Below, piece by piece: positions 1-12,900 of a stretch of 64,000 nucleotides of DNA. Origin of the DNA: Xiphydria camelus (Eukaryota > Arthropoda > Insecta > Hymenoptera > Xiphydriidae); contig OY783193.1 of NCBI GenBank assembly GCA_963678675.1, positions 3,355,501 to 3,419,500 of the forward strand. Reading direction: 5' to 3'. The position numbers and the translations under genes are program-made. Position 1 is the stretch's first letter, and every line of letters starts with the position of its first letter. The notes under the pieces are model-generated. The model did no database searches. It had not been told where the DNA came from and was given only the letters and a program-made list of their open reading frames with translations.

Positions 1-1295
1 TCTCTGCCTTTCCGATGACGTTATAATCTTCTAGCGACAAACGCATATATTGCTCAGCGAATTATTATTATTTTCCGACCATTTCTTTTTCGTTTGTCAT
101 TGAATATGTATACGGATAACAAATTAGATTTAAAAATATGAATATTTTTTTTATGTTAAAACCGAATTATTTTCTCTCAATATTATTTCCTCAAAACTCG
201 ACCGAATTTATTACAAGCACCATTGGACCGCTTTTTCTGACCCCTTTATAATGCTCTGATGATTAAAGATTGGTCATTTTTTTCAAATAACGAGTCATTT
301 GAATTCACTATTTTTGAACATCTGACCAGATGCGAGACTTGCAAGCGAATATTGAAATTATATCGGAGCATCTGTTACTCTAACCACTAATGAGATGATC
401 GATTTTTGTCAGACCGATAGTTCCATTTGGATCGGATTTCGACTATACGATATCTATTACCGACGTGCATTAAAATAAATACCCTCTCTGTATACGTATG
501 TATATTCCAAAGACGAGTTCTCCCGCGCTTCGTGACGTCGGAAATATAGAGAGTGGAGCGTAGCGAGAGGGAACCCTCCTCGGATCGACCGTCGCGACGT
601 TTCAGAGCGGCACAAGAGAGAAAGAGGCGCTTTTGCAAGTGATACACGGTTCGCGAAGCTCGACGAATTATTTCATCCCCGCTATTTTTCTTCTCGGTCT
701 TCGCCGCCTCGCTCCACCTTTCCGAAAGGAGAAAAGTGAGAGAGAGAGAGAGAGCCTACGAGGATCTGTTGTTCTCCGACGTACGATTATACGCTCGTCC
801 TGCTTTAATTGTCGACCTGTTTTTCCAATTCGCATAACTAAACGGCGCGACGGATCGCATATACGCGATAGTCTCTCGGTCGCGTCGCTATTTTTCCGTT
901 TATGGGACTCCGATCCATAAACCACACGCACCCCCTCGATTGGTTCAACCTTCGTTCAAGAGCAACTTCACCCCCCGCGGTAGCAATTCTCTTAACGCGG
1001 CTGTCGCGTCTAATGGGACCGCGCCGCTTCGAATTCGGACAAATCGCCGATAAGTGCGACGCGGGGGTATCGCGCGAATACACGTCTACCGCGTGGAGGA
1101 CGTGCTGTAGGGGAAGGGTTAGCGAAAACTCGCGTGAGACCGCGTCTCGAGGGGATATACCAGGAAAATTGGTCGAATCGATCGGTAATCGTTGGTTTCG
1201 CGTACACGTCGTTATAATCGGTCGTCGCTCATTTTCCGATTCGCGAGGTATACTTTATCCGATACTTCATCGACGTCGCGTCTGTATCGAACTAG

Positions 1296-1483
1296 ACTGA
1301 GAAAAAAAAAAAGTCGTCTGTTAGAAGGATAATCTGAGTACGAAAGGTAAAATAGATAAAAAATTATCCTTCCAGGGTTTAAAATTTAACATTCTTTAGG
1401 ATAATTTTTGATCTATTTTACCTTTCGTACTCAGATTTATCCCTTTAACAGAATAATTTTTAATCTTTTTTTCTCTCAGTGTA
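1296..1483. mobile_element. MITE-like inverted repeat, CACTGAGA ends
   Basis: Outer ends read actgagaaaaa and tttctctcagtgt. Long inner arms around gtacgaaaggtaaaatagat (near 1337) pair with the reverse copy near 1411-1432, leaving a small loop. Confidence 0.75.
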
Positions 1484-1518
1484 GATCTCGAATCTCCTTC
1501 AGGCACTGTACGCCTACA

Positions 1519-1730
1519 CATGGAAAAGAATAAATTGTAACGCTAACAAAGTTTGCTGTAAGATGCGAGACAAGGCAAATTTATTGTTACAATAAGTACG
1601 ATTTTAGTAAAAATTACAGTAGACGCTTGCAATTTCTACAAGTTTTGCTATAATTTTTACTGAAATTGTAGTTATCGTAACAAGAAATTGGCCTTTTCCC
1701 GAAATGTACCACAAATTTGTTTTCCATGCA
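1519..1730 (+). mobile_element. MITE family A, copy 1
   Basis: An inverted repeat whose arms contain gacaaggc...ttattgttac and gtaacaagaaattggcc. The same element occurs at about 29887-30094, reading the other way, so this is a dispersed family and not a local hairpin. Confidence 0.75.
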
Positions 1731-2291
1731 GGTACATCGCGATCGTTGAGTGTCAGGTACGCCATAAGGATTCTCGAGCGTTATACTAAAAATAGTGAGA
1801 AATACTTGAAAATGATTGCATTCGGTAGATTGAAGTAAACAAAAAATTCAGTTAAATTTTCAAGTCTTTTAAGGAGCTCGTTGCAAAGATTTTTTAATAA
1901 CAAAATAACATGTGTTCTTATGGGTTATAGCTAACAAACCGCGATATTTCTGAGAAAAATAGTGAAACAAATTCTGAAATTTTTTGAACAGCAAGTTTAA
2001 TGAACTAAAATCATCTATACCAATTTTCACGTTTATTAAGAAACCTATTATTTTTCTTATTAATTGTTCTTTATAAATGTAACCTTTGACAAGTCAATAT
2101 GGCAATGTTGCATGACGTTACAACATGACCAGATGTTTTGGGCTCCATTTTTGAACTCACAGATACACACAAATACTACTGTAAGTCAAACGTTGTTGCC
2201 ACATCGCACGAAGAACATACTTTAGTGTTACTGTTCTTCAGTAGACTAACTTTTAGCAGGGAAAAAGCCCCTGTACCGCTCGAGCAACCTT

Positions 2292-2517
2292 AAGGTGGAT
2301 TTACACTCAGATAATTTGCGCAAACCTATCTGTGCAGTTCAGTTTGTGCAGTTAAAACGTTAGGTCTAAACAGATTTCGCTGGTTGGTACAGTCCAAAAT
2401 TTTGGCTTGTGCATGCCTTTTGCTAAATCAGTTTCTGTTTGGTAAGTATCTGTGGTTGGCGCAGTTATTTGGCATAGATAGGTTCGCGCAAATTATCTGA
2501 GAGTGTGAACCCACCTT
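2292..2517. mobile_element. 226-bp inverted-repeat element (AAGGTGGATTTACAC ends)
   Basis: Left end AAGGTGGATTTACACTCAGA and right end TCTGAGAGTGTGAACCCACC are imperfect inverted copies about 45 bases long (through gcgcaaacctatct). No open frame is present. Confidence 0.75.
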
Positions 2518-2983
2518 TATGTTCCCCGAATGTGCATTTATCCTCGCTTATATCACGCAGTCTTCCTATCCGTGTACCAGCTGATTCAGCGCCAAAACTA
2601 GTCGGGCAATCGCGCGTTCCCTGCAGACGACCGACCACCAATCACGGTGGAAGTTCGTTGCGGATGATTAATCATTCGCGTGGCTCCCATTCTTGAACGA
2701 TGATCCGAAGAGAATTCCCCGGGGCGTACGCGAGAGACGATGATGCTTATTAATGTTCCAGCGACTCCCTACGACGCGACGCTCGATAATTCCTTTCGGA
2801 GACATCATTCGTATAGGTATATTATGGCGGGAACGAACGTTTTCTCGATTTTCACGTCATCGATCCTCGGATCCGCTTCGCTGCTGCGAATGTGGGCCGA
2901 ATATGTAACCGACGAAATATATGTATACGTACGGACTCCTCTCATCCGCTTCGTCGTCGCGCCGCGCGCTTTTTTCCGGTGTT

Positions 2984-3603
2984 TACACCGAGGAAAAAGG
3001 TCTAGTTGAGTACGAACCTGATAGAGCAATTTATTTGAGATAGATAGGAATTTATTCCGATTGAACAAAGGTCTATTTGGATTAAATAAATGCTTTGCAT
3101 ATCTTTTTAATCGAGTACGAACTTAGTGGAACATCTATTTAATTCAAATTGACTTTTCTTCAATGTGAAAAATTCCTATTCATCTCGAAATACGAACCTG
3201 ATAGAAAAATTTATTTGAGATAGATAGGAATTTATTCCGATTGAACAAAGCTCTATTTGGATTAAATAAAGCTATCCATATCTTTTTAATCTAGTACGAA
3301 CCTAGTGGAACATCTAATTAATTCAAATTGACTTTTCTTCAATGTGAACAAATTCCTATTCATCTTGAAATACGAACCTGATAGAAAAATTTATTTAAGA
3401 TAGATCGGAATTTATTCCGATTGAACAAAGGTCTATTTGGATTAAATAAATGCTTTGCATATCTTTTTAATCGAGTACGAACCTGGTGGGACATCTATTT
3501 AATTCGAATGTTGACTTTTCTTCAATGTGAAAAAATTCCTATCCATGTTAAATAAATTTTTCCATCAGGTTCGTATTCAACTAGACATTTTTCCCTGGGT
3601 GTA
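2984..3603. mobile_element. Inverted-repeat element carrying three tandem 180-bp units
   Basis: Ends are TACACCGAGGAAAAAGGTCT and its inverse (agacatttttccctgggtgta). The arms run about 50 bases, through gtacgaacctgatag. Between them lie three direct copies of a unit of about 180 bp beginning tacgaacctgatag, at about 3010, 3190 and 3370. The units differ at few positions. Confidence 0.8.
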
Positions 3604-3941
3604 TTTATTTACGGGCGATATCGCGTCCTTCCGCCTCTCATCTAACAAGGTCGTCGATGACTTCACGTTTGACCCTTCTCTCGTATAGTACTTTCTTTTT
3701 CGAGAAAACCGTCGGGATCCGACATGGCTTTTTAATTATTTCTCCGAGAGTTTTTCCAAGGACAATGATTTTTTGCTGAGTTATTTGATAGTCGTTTCGA
3801 GCAAATCCCATATTTTGCAGGTATGAATTTAACAAAACTCATGCGTCGTTCGGTCCTCGTCCTTTTACGCGAATATATCGAACGTATAATATTCGATGTT
3901 CGATGTTCGGAAAATTTCATAATTTTCTTTGTTTTTTTTAG

Positions 3942-6900
3942 ATTCAGATACATACGCAAGCGGGACGGGGCAATCTCTCACTGTGGAGGGCGAGGAGGTG
4001 CGTCGTGGAGGACCTCCTCGTGTCACGACTGTCGCGTTTGTCAAGCGCCAAGTGATTAACGGTAAGTCGTCGTCGTCGTTTAAATTTTACTTGGTTATTC
4101 ATTTTTCATCGCTCATCGCGTAGTCTCGTTACGCGGAGCAAAAATGTTTACGCCCCGGTAAGACAATCGAAACGATTTAGAAGCATAAAAACGACAATAT
4201 ATATCTCGATCCTCCTTTAGGATTTTCTCGGTAAATCCGTGATTTTTGAAGTCGGCGCGAAAAAATACACAAGACGGGATGGTCGAGAGTTTGAGTCCAA
4301 AGATTTCGATTTGTGCAAAAAATTCCAAAAAAATATCTGGGTGCACTTTTTGCAAAACATCGACATTTTTGGAATCGATCGCATGATCACCCTGTCTTGT
4401 TTATTTTTTAGAGCTGATCTCGAAAAGCACGATTATTTGGTCGATCTCTCAAAAGAAAATTATTTTTTTTTATCAGATATCGTCGTATCTCGGTATTTTA
4501 AAAAATTTTCTAGATAGAATCGTGAATTTTCAGAATCAGCAAAAAAATACATAAAACAGAGATCGAGTGATCGATTCCCGAGATTTCGATTTTTGGCACC
4601 ACTTAATGTAACTTTTCGCACTGATTACGAAAAGCATGGTCCATATCTCGATGGAAATACGAGGTATCGACTATTTTACCTGCGCTGAATTTATATTCCT
4701 CATAAAATGAGCTCCTCTTCTCCCGTCGCCAGATGAGATGACCAAGATCGTACTGGAGCTGGAAGAAGCTCCAGATGGCACGGACGATCCAGTCCCGTCG
4801 ATGCTGCCGGATCCCGCGCCTTCGGACTTGGATCCCACGCTCGTCGAATCCAATTTCACCTACGCTAGCGGTAAGTTCACGTTCGATTCTTCGTTTGTGA
4901 CGCAGCCTGAGGCATTTCAGTGTTTTTCTCCCCGTCCCATCGCCGCAGTGATCTCCAATCGGTCGTCTGCGCTTTCAAAATTTCAATTACGACGCTGCAT
5001 TTTTCTTCTCGCGCTATCGTCTTTCCGCCGAGGAGACATGAAAGAGAGAGCGAGGGTAAATTGAACCCATTTCCAAGCCAATTTAAATTCCCGCGGCTTT
5101 AATTATAGTAGAGGCTTAAAGCTTCGTTAAAACGGAGTCGCTCGCCTTCGCCGTGTCTTCGGCGAGAGCCTAGGTAGGTCTCTTCGTTAACACCGGCACT
5201 CGCGTTTTCTTTTACGACGACGATTCTTACGGTTTCCCCCTCGAGCTCTCCACCTCCACCCCGTCGCCTCTCGCTCCGCGAGTATACTTTTTCCTCTCGG
5301 CGAGCTTTTCGTTTACAGCCATCGAGACGTGCATCGAACATTCGGAACCCGTTTAACGGGCGATAAAAAAATATCCCGATAACGCGCACCACACCGTAGC
5401 CGAGCTTCCATTCGTCACGCTCTGATATCGAGTTTATTACCCGCCAGATTTTACGGGGGATTCGCAGCGTCGAACGTCGAAGATAGGCGAGGGTCGGACC
5501 GAACGTTCCGTCGCGTTTTTTGGAATTTATCGCCGCTCCGCGTCGATTATTATTCGATGACGACGAAGGTGGCGAACGATAGCCGTTCAATTCTGGCGTT
5601 CAATTGGACCTGTAAATTATTTTTCCACGGGGGTTTTCCAGCTTTAATTTTCTTCCGAGGCTTCCAGGCGTATCTTTAAGGGGATATTCCAGTCTCGACT
5701 GCATCCTCTCACCCCTCAGCCCAGCTATCGCTTCCAACTTTGCCGTCGATATTATTCAGTGCTGAAACATGCGCGGATCGATGCTTCCTTCGAATGTAAA
5801 TTCCCGACTTTTCGTTTCTCCGCTTTTTTCTCCTTCCCCTCGTTCGCGGAGTTCGACTCTGGGTATTTTATTCGTTCGACTGTTGTGACGCACCTCGGCG
5901 TATAGCTCGACTCGCTGCCGGGTGAAGTATTAATGAAATCGTCGCTGATTCGACGGGCTGGTTAACCTCCGCGCGGAGAGAGGATGATTAATGTAAATCT
6001 TCAGGGTCGTTTCAGATCCCACGTCGACTGCTGTACAAATGATCCGCGAGAAAATTCGAAATTCAATTCGCAACCGCTACCCGCATATCTTCTTATCACT
6101 CTCGCGAAAACTGCGTCGGAATCTGCAGTGCGGGCAGAGGGTTGCTTCTTCGCGTGCGATGATGCGCGAGCAGGAGGGGGAGGTACGCCTTGCGATTTAC
6201 CCGCAGCGCGCTTAAATCCGCTAATATTTCAGGCGTATCGTGCATCGGATACGTTTCAATGGTAATGAATGCACCGTGCATCCGCTGCACCTTTCGAAAG
6301 GAAACGACGACGGTTGAAACCAACGTTCGATATATTATACCGAAAACAAATTTTCGTTTCATTCAACCATCGGTGAGGTTGAATACGGCGAACCTCGCGG
6401 TGCAATTTTTTCAAGTAGATATTCACTTGTTTAAACTTCAATTTGGTTGCTTCAACTCTATTTATTTTTCCTTATGCTCTTATGGCATCGAAGCAATTGC
6501 ACCGTGAGGTTCGTCATATTCAACTCCACCGATACGCTGTAAAAAATATCCGTCGTAAAATTAATACAAATTTGTAATTTTAATATCTCGTGTTGTAAAA
6601 TCAATATAAATTCTTATAACTTTTGAAAACACATTTCATAATTTTCACGATGCATTTGAAAATTGGATACTCATTTTAAAATGAAGAATACTCTTAATTT
6701 TGAAATATGAAACTCTCAATATATTACAAACTTCGATTATAATGTTAAGAATGTATGAGAAAATTACAATATTTATATTAAATTTACGCGATATAGGTAA
6801 TTGCATTAATAATTTTCGATATAATTTCATTTGTAATTTTACGAAATCTTTGTGTGTATTAGAGTGTTATCACTTTACAAACATTTTTAACAGTGCAGTT

Positions 6901-9900
6901 GAATGAAGTAAATTTTTTTGTTCAGTGCATATCGACGAGACGTTTTGTCACCCCGTAAAAAAGGGTTGCGCAAAATGACTCTCGCCGATCCTTAACCCGC
7001 TCCGTTGACGCAGTCGCTGTACGAATTCGACCGTCTTCTGCTTTCAGACGTTCCGGGTCCCGGTGGCGTGGTCGTTCGTGCCGAGGAGGCACTGATCGTG
7101 GTCCTCGTGTTGGTCCTTTGGGTGGCCGCCATCGCGTTGTTCTTCAACCGCTGGGGCAAGATTCGAATGCTCGAGCCGTATCAGCCGAAATTTCAGCAGC
7201 AGCACCGACAGAGCTGCGCGATAGGCGAGCCCAATCCCCTTCCGGTGAGTGAGCTTCCTCCGATTAAACTTGACCGCGATGCGCGATCGCTGTCGTTGCG
7301 TCGCTGCATCGGCCGTGTTCGATAATAATTAATTGATGACTTTGTTCGATCAGTTCGTGCACGTAGAAGCGCGGTACGCCAAGAACGCGCTTATGTGTCC
7401 CCGCTGACGTATGTGCTCGAGTAAATTGATGGTACACACACACACTGCTTGCCTGTACACGCATGGATAATTTGAACTGCGAATGGGCGGGCAAATTTAT
7501 AACCCCTTACTGCACATGATTTTTCTATTTCTTGCGCAAAAAATATATGACACACAACCATTTTTCTAAATAACTATATGACATGAAATAACTTTCTAAA
7601 TAACAGCTTATAAAAACAGTTTCTATCTTTATCGAAGCAAAGAAAAAACGTTGCGTTTTTCACGATTAAAGGTTATTTACAGAAGATAATGAGTGAAAAG
7701 GCGTTCGTGCCATATGTGGTACAAGATGCAGGAAGGGGTTAACGGAATTTACGGAATCCTATGTATCGCTAAAACGTCAGCCAAACTCGAAATACCGTGA
7801 GACTGTTTTGATAGTCCAATGGAGAATTCGTATCTCGAGTGGAAAAAATGGCACTCCTAAATCTTCGATACCGACGATGAGCTCCGGGAGAATCTTCGAT
7901 AGTGCTCCAGTCTTTTATCGCGCATCTTTTATGACCTACATATATCGTAGAATTATGTTCCTATTCCGTATATACACGCCCTGCGCGCGTCTCTCTTTTC
8001 TGATTATATACTTTATGGAGCGGGTTTCATACTCCCGAACGAACAGCTGTCGTTCGGCTCTGGCCCGGTTAGAAGCGAAAAGCTTTCTGGAGTCGACGTT
8101 ATTTCTCGGTAGCAAGATGTCACCGTATAACGCCTCGGGACGTATCTCATATCCGTGATATTGTAAAAGTGTAATACCTCTCTGTATATTTTTATCTATA
8201 CCCCGGACAAATAATTGTACGAATGTTGTACACCAACAACCCATCTGATGCGTTCAGGTTGTGCGCTGAATGAGTCATCGGTAAAGGAGCATATTTGTGA
8301 TATCAAATGATTCCAAAACAAAAGTATTAATAAAGTGCTAAACGTGTATTCAACGTAATCAGAATTTATCATAGATATAATCGCTGCAATAAATGTGGCG
8401 ATTAATTTGAATCACACAATAATGTAAATCTAACGATTTATTTATGAACAGTTAAAACAAACGTAATCTTTGGAACAATCAATTATTGTAATTCATGTGA
8501 ACATCGTGACGATCACACAAGTCTATCCAGGATGAATACGGTATTTGACTGGAGAAAAAATGTTCATATTTTTAAATTTAATTTGTAAATTTTAATTTTA
8601 ATTGAAAATTTTTTAATTCAATTTGTAAATTTAAATTCAATTTTAAAACTCAATCTTCATACATGTTTAATATCACATGAAACGGAAAATGTTCGAAAAT
8701 ATAATTATTCGGTGAGTTATAAGTGCGTTTCTTTCGGTTGAATTATGACGTCATCAAAGAGTCGCGAAAGACGCACTTATGCCAAGCTGCGAGTGCGAGA
8801 GAGATAGATTTACCGAACGCGATCACGTATGTTGCATTTCTAAATGTCGTTTCCCGGTTCTAATGAGGCTGAAAATGAAAGTGAAAAAATGCGGGGTAGA
8901 CAATTCTTTCCAAATTTGTTGAATAATTAATAAAAAAATCAGTCAACTATCCTGTTACATTTTCATCTCGGAGCGAAATACACCCGAAAAAGGATTCTTT
9001 GTCGCAACGCGAATGAAATTTAAATTATCGCCCATCGGCAAATTTTATCGGACGTGTTTACGGCTCGCCGTTAATCCGATTCTCGCTGCAATTCGTTTAT
9101 ACGACAGGCGCGGGGCAGCGATGCGGCGATGACAACCGGCGGGGGAGGGCGAATAATTCGCGGAGGAAATTACCGGGTGCAATCGCATGGAAAACCGCCG
9201 TCGCCCGTACAAACGTCACGCGTAATCGAGCGGCACCTCACGATTTGTTTACCGTTTCCACGCGCGTACCTTATGCCAAATATCTTTTTCCACAGAGTCA
9301 ATGAGAAGCGCCCGTTCCTCCCCGCAGGACGCTCGATGGAATTTTCGATCATCAGATTCCCCTGTTGCATTCGAAATTCGGATATATAGATCGGAAATTG
9401 CTTTCGCGAATACTCCGAGGGAATGACGCGCGCGACGCGTCGATATGAATTCCTCCATGAATTTTAAGAAGCTGTTTTTTCCACTCCTGGGGGAAATCAT
9501 ATCGGATAATGAAATATTTCTTCGGTCTATTTGGAATGTGTGCGTGTAACACACCCGTACGATTCGATATTGGAAGTTGGTCGCGCGAATAACGCAATAT
9601 TGCGAGTACAACGACATTTTTACTCCTCCGTAAATTTTAGAAGGGCAATTTTTTTCATTTTTCATCCTTTTCGAGGAAGAACTCATTGCGTGTTAAAGTA
9701 TCAGGGCTTTGAAAGGCGAACAGTCCCGCGAGAAGCCTTCAGAGAATTAACTCGAAACGGACGCGTTTATAATTCAGCTCTTCGAACGAGAGATTTGCGA
9801 TACGATGCACCTACAATCGCTGCGGGTATTTCAACGGCCGCAACACGGACGAGATAAAGCGGCGGTCGGTCTCTGAGTTCGCCGAGACGCGCGCGCGGTT

Positions 9901-12900
9901 CCATTAGTCGCTCGGCGGAGCGAGTCGCTCTAATCACTGCCGGTATCCGCGCGTTCCGTCCGGTGGGATTTGCCGTTACGCGCCACCCGTGCGATTTAGG
10001 AAGCACGTGGGGGGGTAGGTACAGGTACGCGCGGCGAATGCGACTTCGGTACGCGAGCCGGGAGTACGATTAATAATTCCGTCGCTGTGTCGCCGTGCGC
10101 GGGGATAATTTTGTCCGCGTGGTATCTAAAGTACGTGACATGTGCAGAGAGAAAAAAATTAGCTGGAACTACTGAAAATGACAAGTCATTATTTGTTCAT
10201 ATCAATGAAATTTTGCAATACGTCAAATAGATATCTCTTCCTTAGAGTCGTATGGAATAGCATGCGATTTCAAGGAAGAAATATCAGATTAATATGAATA
10301 AAAAGATCAAACTGATGTAAATTGATAATTACTTGCGAGCCCGCGAGTAATTATCAGCAGATCAAACTGATTCTTCTTCTCTGTGTGTACTGGATGGCAA
10401 ATTTCTCGTTTGCTTAATTTCACGGTGGAAGAGCATTCGACTGAATATGTTGGTCGAGATCGAAACTTTTTTTACCGCCTGGAATGCAAACCGAATTAAT
10501 CGAGGGGTGTACGGCTTTCGCGCGTTCTCTAGCGCGCTAAAACCGCACGACTTACAATTAGATGCACTCCAGCCCTCTGTACACACGAAAGCTTGTCGCA
10601 TGAAAACCTTTGCACGAAACGCACATTGCAACTGACAGGAAATATTGGTATTCTTAAGTACACGAAGAAAAAGGATTAGTACAGTGAGAAAGTAATTTGC
10701 TTGATCGAAGTGAACGTGTTTTTGAATAGTCCTAAAAGCTCTATTATTTGATTAGAATGAGTATCGATTGAACGTATATTAATATTATTGGTTTAATTGG
10801 ATATTATTTGAACCAAATCAGTATTCCTTCGAATCGAATAAATGTGCTCTCAAGACTGCTCGAAAATACGTTCATTTCGATCCAGCAGATTATTTTCTCA
10901 GTGTAATTTGTACAATAAATCTCAGTAACACAGCTCCTCGAGGTACAACATTGAATTCTTTAATAGACAGCATATTTTTTTACAGTTCGTTGCAACATAA
11001 ATCCGTAAACACTCGACACGTTAACGGGAGACTGGTAAATTTTACCGTATACATTGTTGTTAATACTATTACGAGCTGTAGAAAGTACGCTGCGGTTTAT
11101 TAAAAACTTCAGTATTTCACCTCGAGGAACCCTGTTACCGGGATGACTGTAAAAATTCATGAGCTTTCCCATGATTTTTTACTGATCCCTTTTCTCCATC
11201 TACGCATATGTATGCTACTCTCTCGAGTAAAATATCGCTCGCATGAATCTCACGCCTGCTATACGCACGCTCATAGCACCTCTACCGGCAAACGCTATAC
11301 CAGTCTAGCTGGTGCTTCACCCGCGTCTACATAACTCGCCATCCGTATCACGGCCAGACCGTTACCCGCTCACCCCGCACGAGAAGTGCACGTTTTCCGT
11401 CGCATGACTGCCCTCAGCGACGTAACGATCCGTCACAATAGAGATAACGAAACCGTCCGCGATGTACCCATACGTAGAACCCGGTTCCCTCGTTCACCCA
11501 GTCGCCCTTGAGACACAACCGAGGGGCTGTTCACTCAGGAAATTTCGCTTGAAATTATGGCGAAATTTCCTGAGCCAAGAAATGAAATCTTTCGAAATCT
11601 TTTGAAATCACTTCTGAAGTCAGAGAAGATTTTGGCGACTGCTGACATGGACACTCTGGATATCATTAGAAATTGCCCGAAATCTTCGGAAATCTCGTGA
11701 AATCTCTGTGAATTCTTGGTGAACTCTCGTGAAATCAGCGGCTGCCGTGTGACTTCGGAAATCACACGAAATCCTTGGTAAACTCACATAAAATCTCTTG
11801 AAATCTCTGGAAAACTCTGGAAATCACAGAAAGATTTCCTTTAGTTTTCCGAATTAACACTAGAACTACCGCAGGTAGTCAATTTGACTGGTGTCTTATT
11901 CAGAGTTTCATTCAACCTCGATTATTTCGCAACCCGTGAGGTTCTGGTCAAAATTGGTAGAATACTTTTTTGTAGAGCATATTTCGCTCTACAAAAAAGT
12001 TCTACAGCAGTGTCGACGAAAAATCCACGGATAACGAGATAATCACCCGCCAAAACGACCGTCTTATAAACCGCGACCATTCGGTAGTTCTAGTGTTTAT
12101 AGCCCCTCGGACATAACAGATACCGACGTGCACGTGAAACGACGAGTACCGACGTTCCAATCGCGAGCTCAGATCGCGACAATGTCTGGAACCGAATGAT
12201 AATGGAGTTTATACGCGCGTGAGAGAAACCATGTCGTTTCGCTCGATTATATTTGGCCGTAAAATTCAACACGCATGCGCATCTACGGCTACTCTACGCC
12301 CGCGATAAGGACGCTGTAAACGCGATCCGTCTCGGGATTTTTTTTACGTTTTAATCAGTTTTGGTTGCAACCGTCTCCACGAACGAGGCGTACAAATTTA
12401 TCTGTACGACGGAGAACGACTGTATGATTTTCATTTTTCCCTCGTTTCCAATACACTACGATGTTTATCTTCGAGGACTGCCTTCGTCACCTACTTCCTT
12501 CCGCTTTCGGTGCAACAGTCTTCCAGCCGGAAAACGCACCTCTGATTTCCTTTCGTTTTGAATTTAGTTTTCGACCTCCAAGGTTTTGGTCGTTCTTCAT
12601 TTCACTCTTTTGTTTCGCACCACTCGAACGGACTATACGTACCCAGAGGAAGAATACGAACTTTTTCTCCAGTTTCCGTCGCCATCATCCACCACAATCG
12701 TCTTCGGTTCCTCTCTCGCTCCGCTCGTCCTCCTCCACCCGTCCGAGTGAGGCGACCTCAACCGAAACCCTACGCCAGTAGCGGCTAGATATCCGAGTCG
12801 GGATCACCGGGGGCCCTCCTCTTTATATCCTGTTTCAGCACCGGGCTTGTTCCAAATTCAATATCCACTGTGCCGACCACGCGGTGCACCAAACGAGCTG

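Larger units (their letters stand above)
1..3941. other. Upstream sequence, probably intron of the FNDC-like gene
   Basis: No coding exon was recognised. The missing FN3-domain exons were looked for and not seen. The stretch holds a copy of the TGACGTCA-bearing dispersed repeat at its left edge (about 1-150), a GC-rich stretch with chance open frames (500-1300), and four inverted-repeat elements listed separately. Confidence 0.5.
7245..12838 (+). other. FNDC-like gene intron, 5.6 kb
   Basis: Intron between the transmembrane exon and the repeat-tail exon, gtgagt to tgtttcag. It contains a degenerate TTAA-type element (7501-7742), two dispersed repeats (8245-8990), two MITEs (10143-10388, 10664-10908), a GAAATC-rich degenerate tandem repeat (11538-11850) and a TTAA element (11854-12099). 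No exon was recognised in it. Confidence 0.7.

Noticed and set aside
3942..4061. Alternative reading of the first visible FNDC exon (IQIHTQAGRGN), which also looks like an FN3 strand.
   Set aside because: That frame reaches a stop before the donor, whereas the phase-1 frame continues smoothly into the next exon (VKRQVIN-DEMTK).
5099..5590. Minus-strand open frame of 163 codons in an FNDC-like intron.
   Set aside because: Low-complexity (Ser, Asn, Arg, Gly) composition, no recognisable domain, and the frame lies inside an intron supported by phase.
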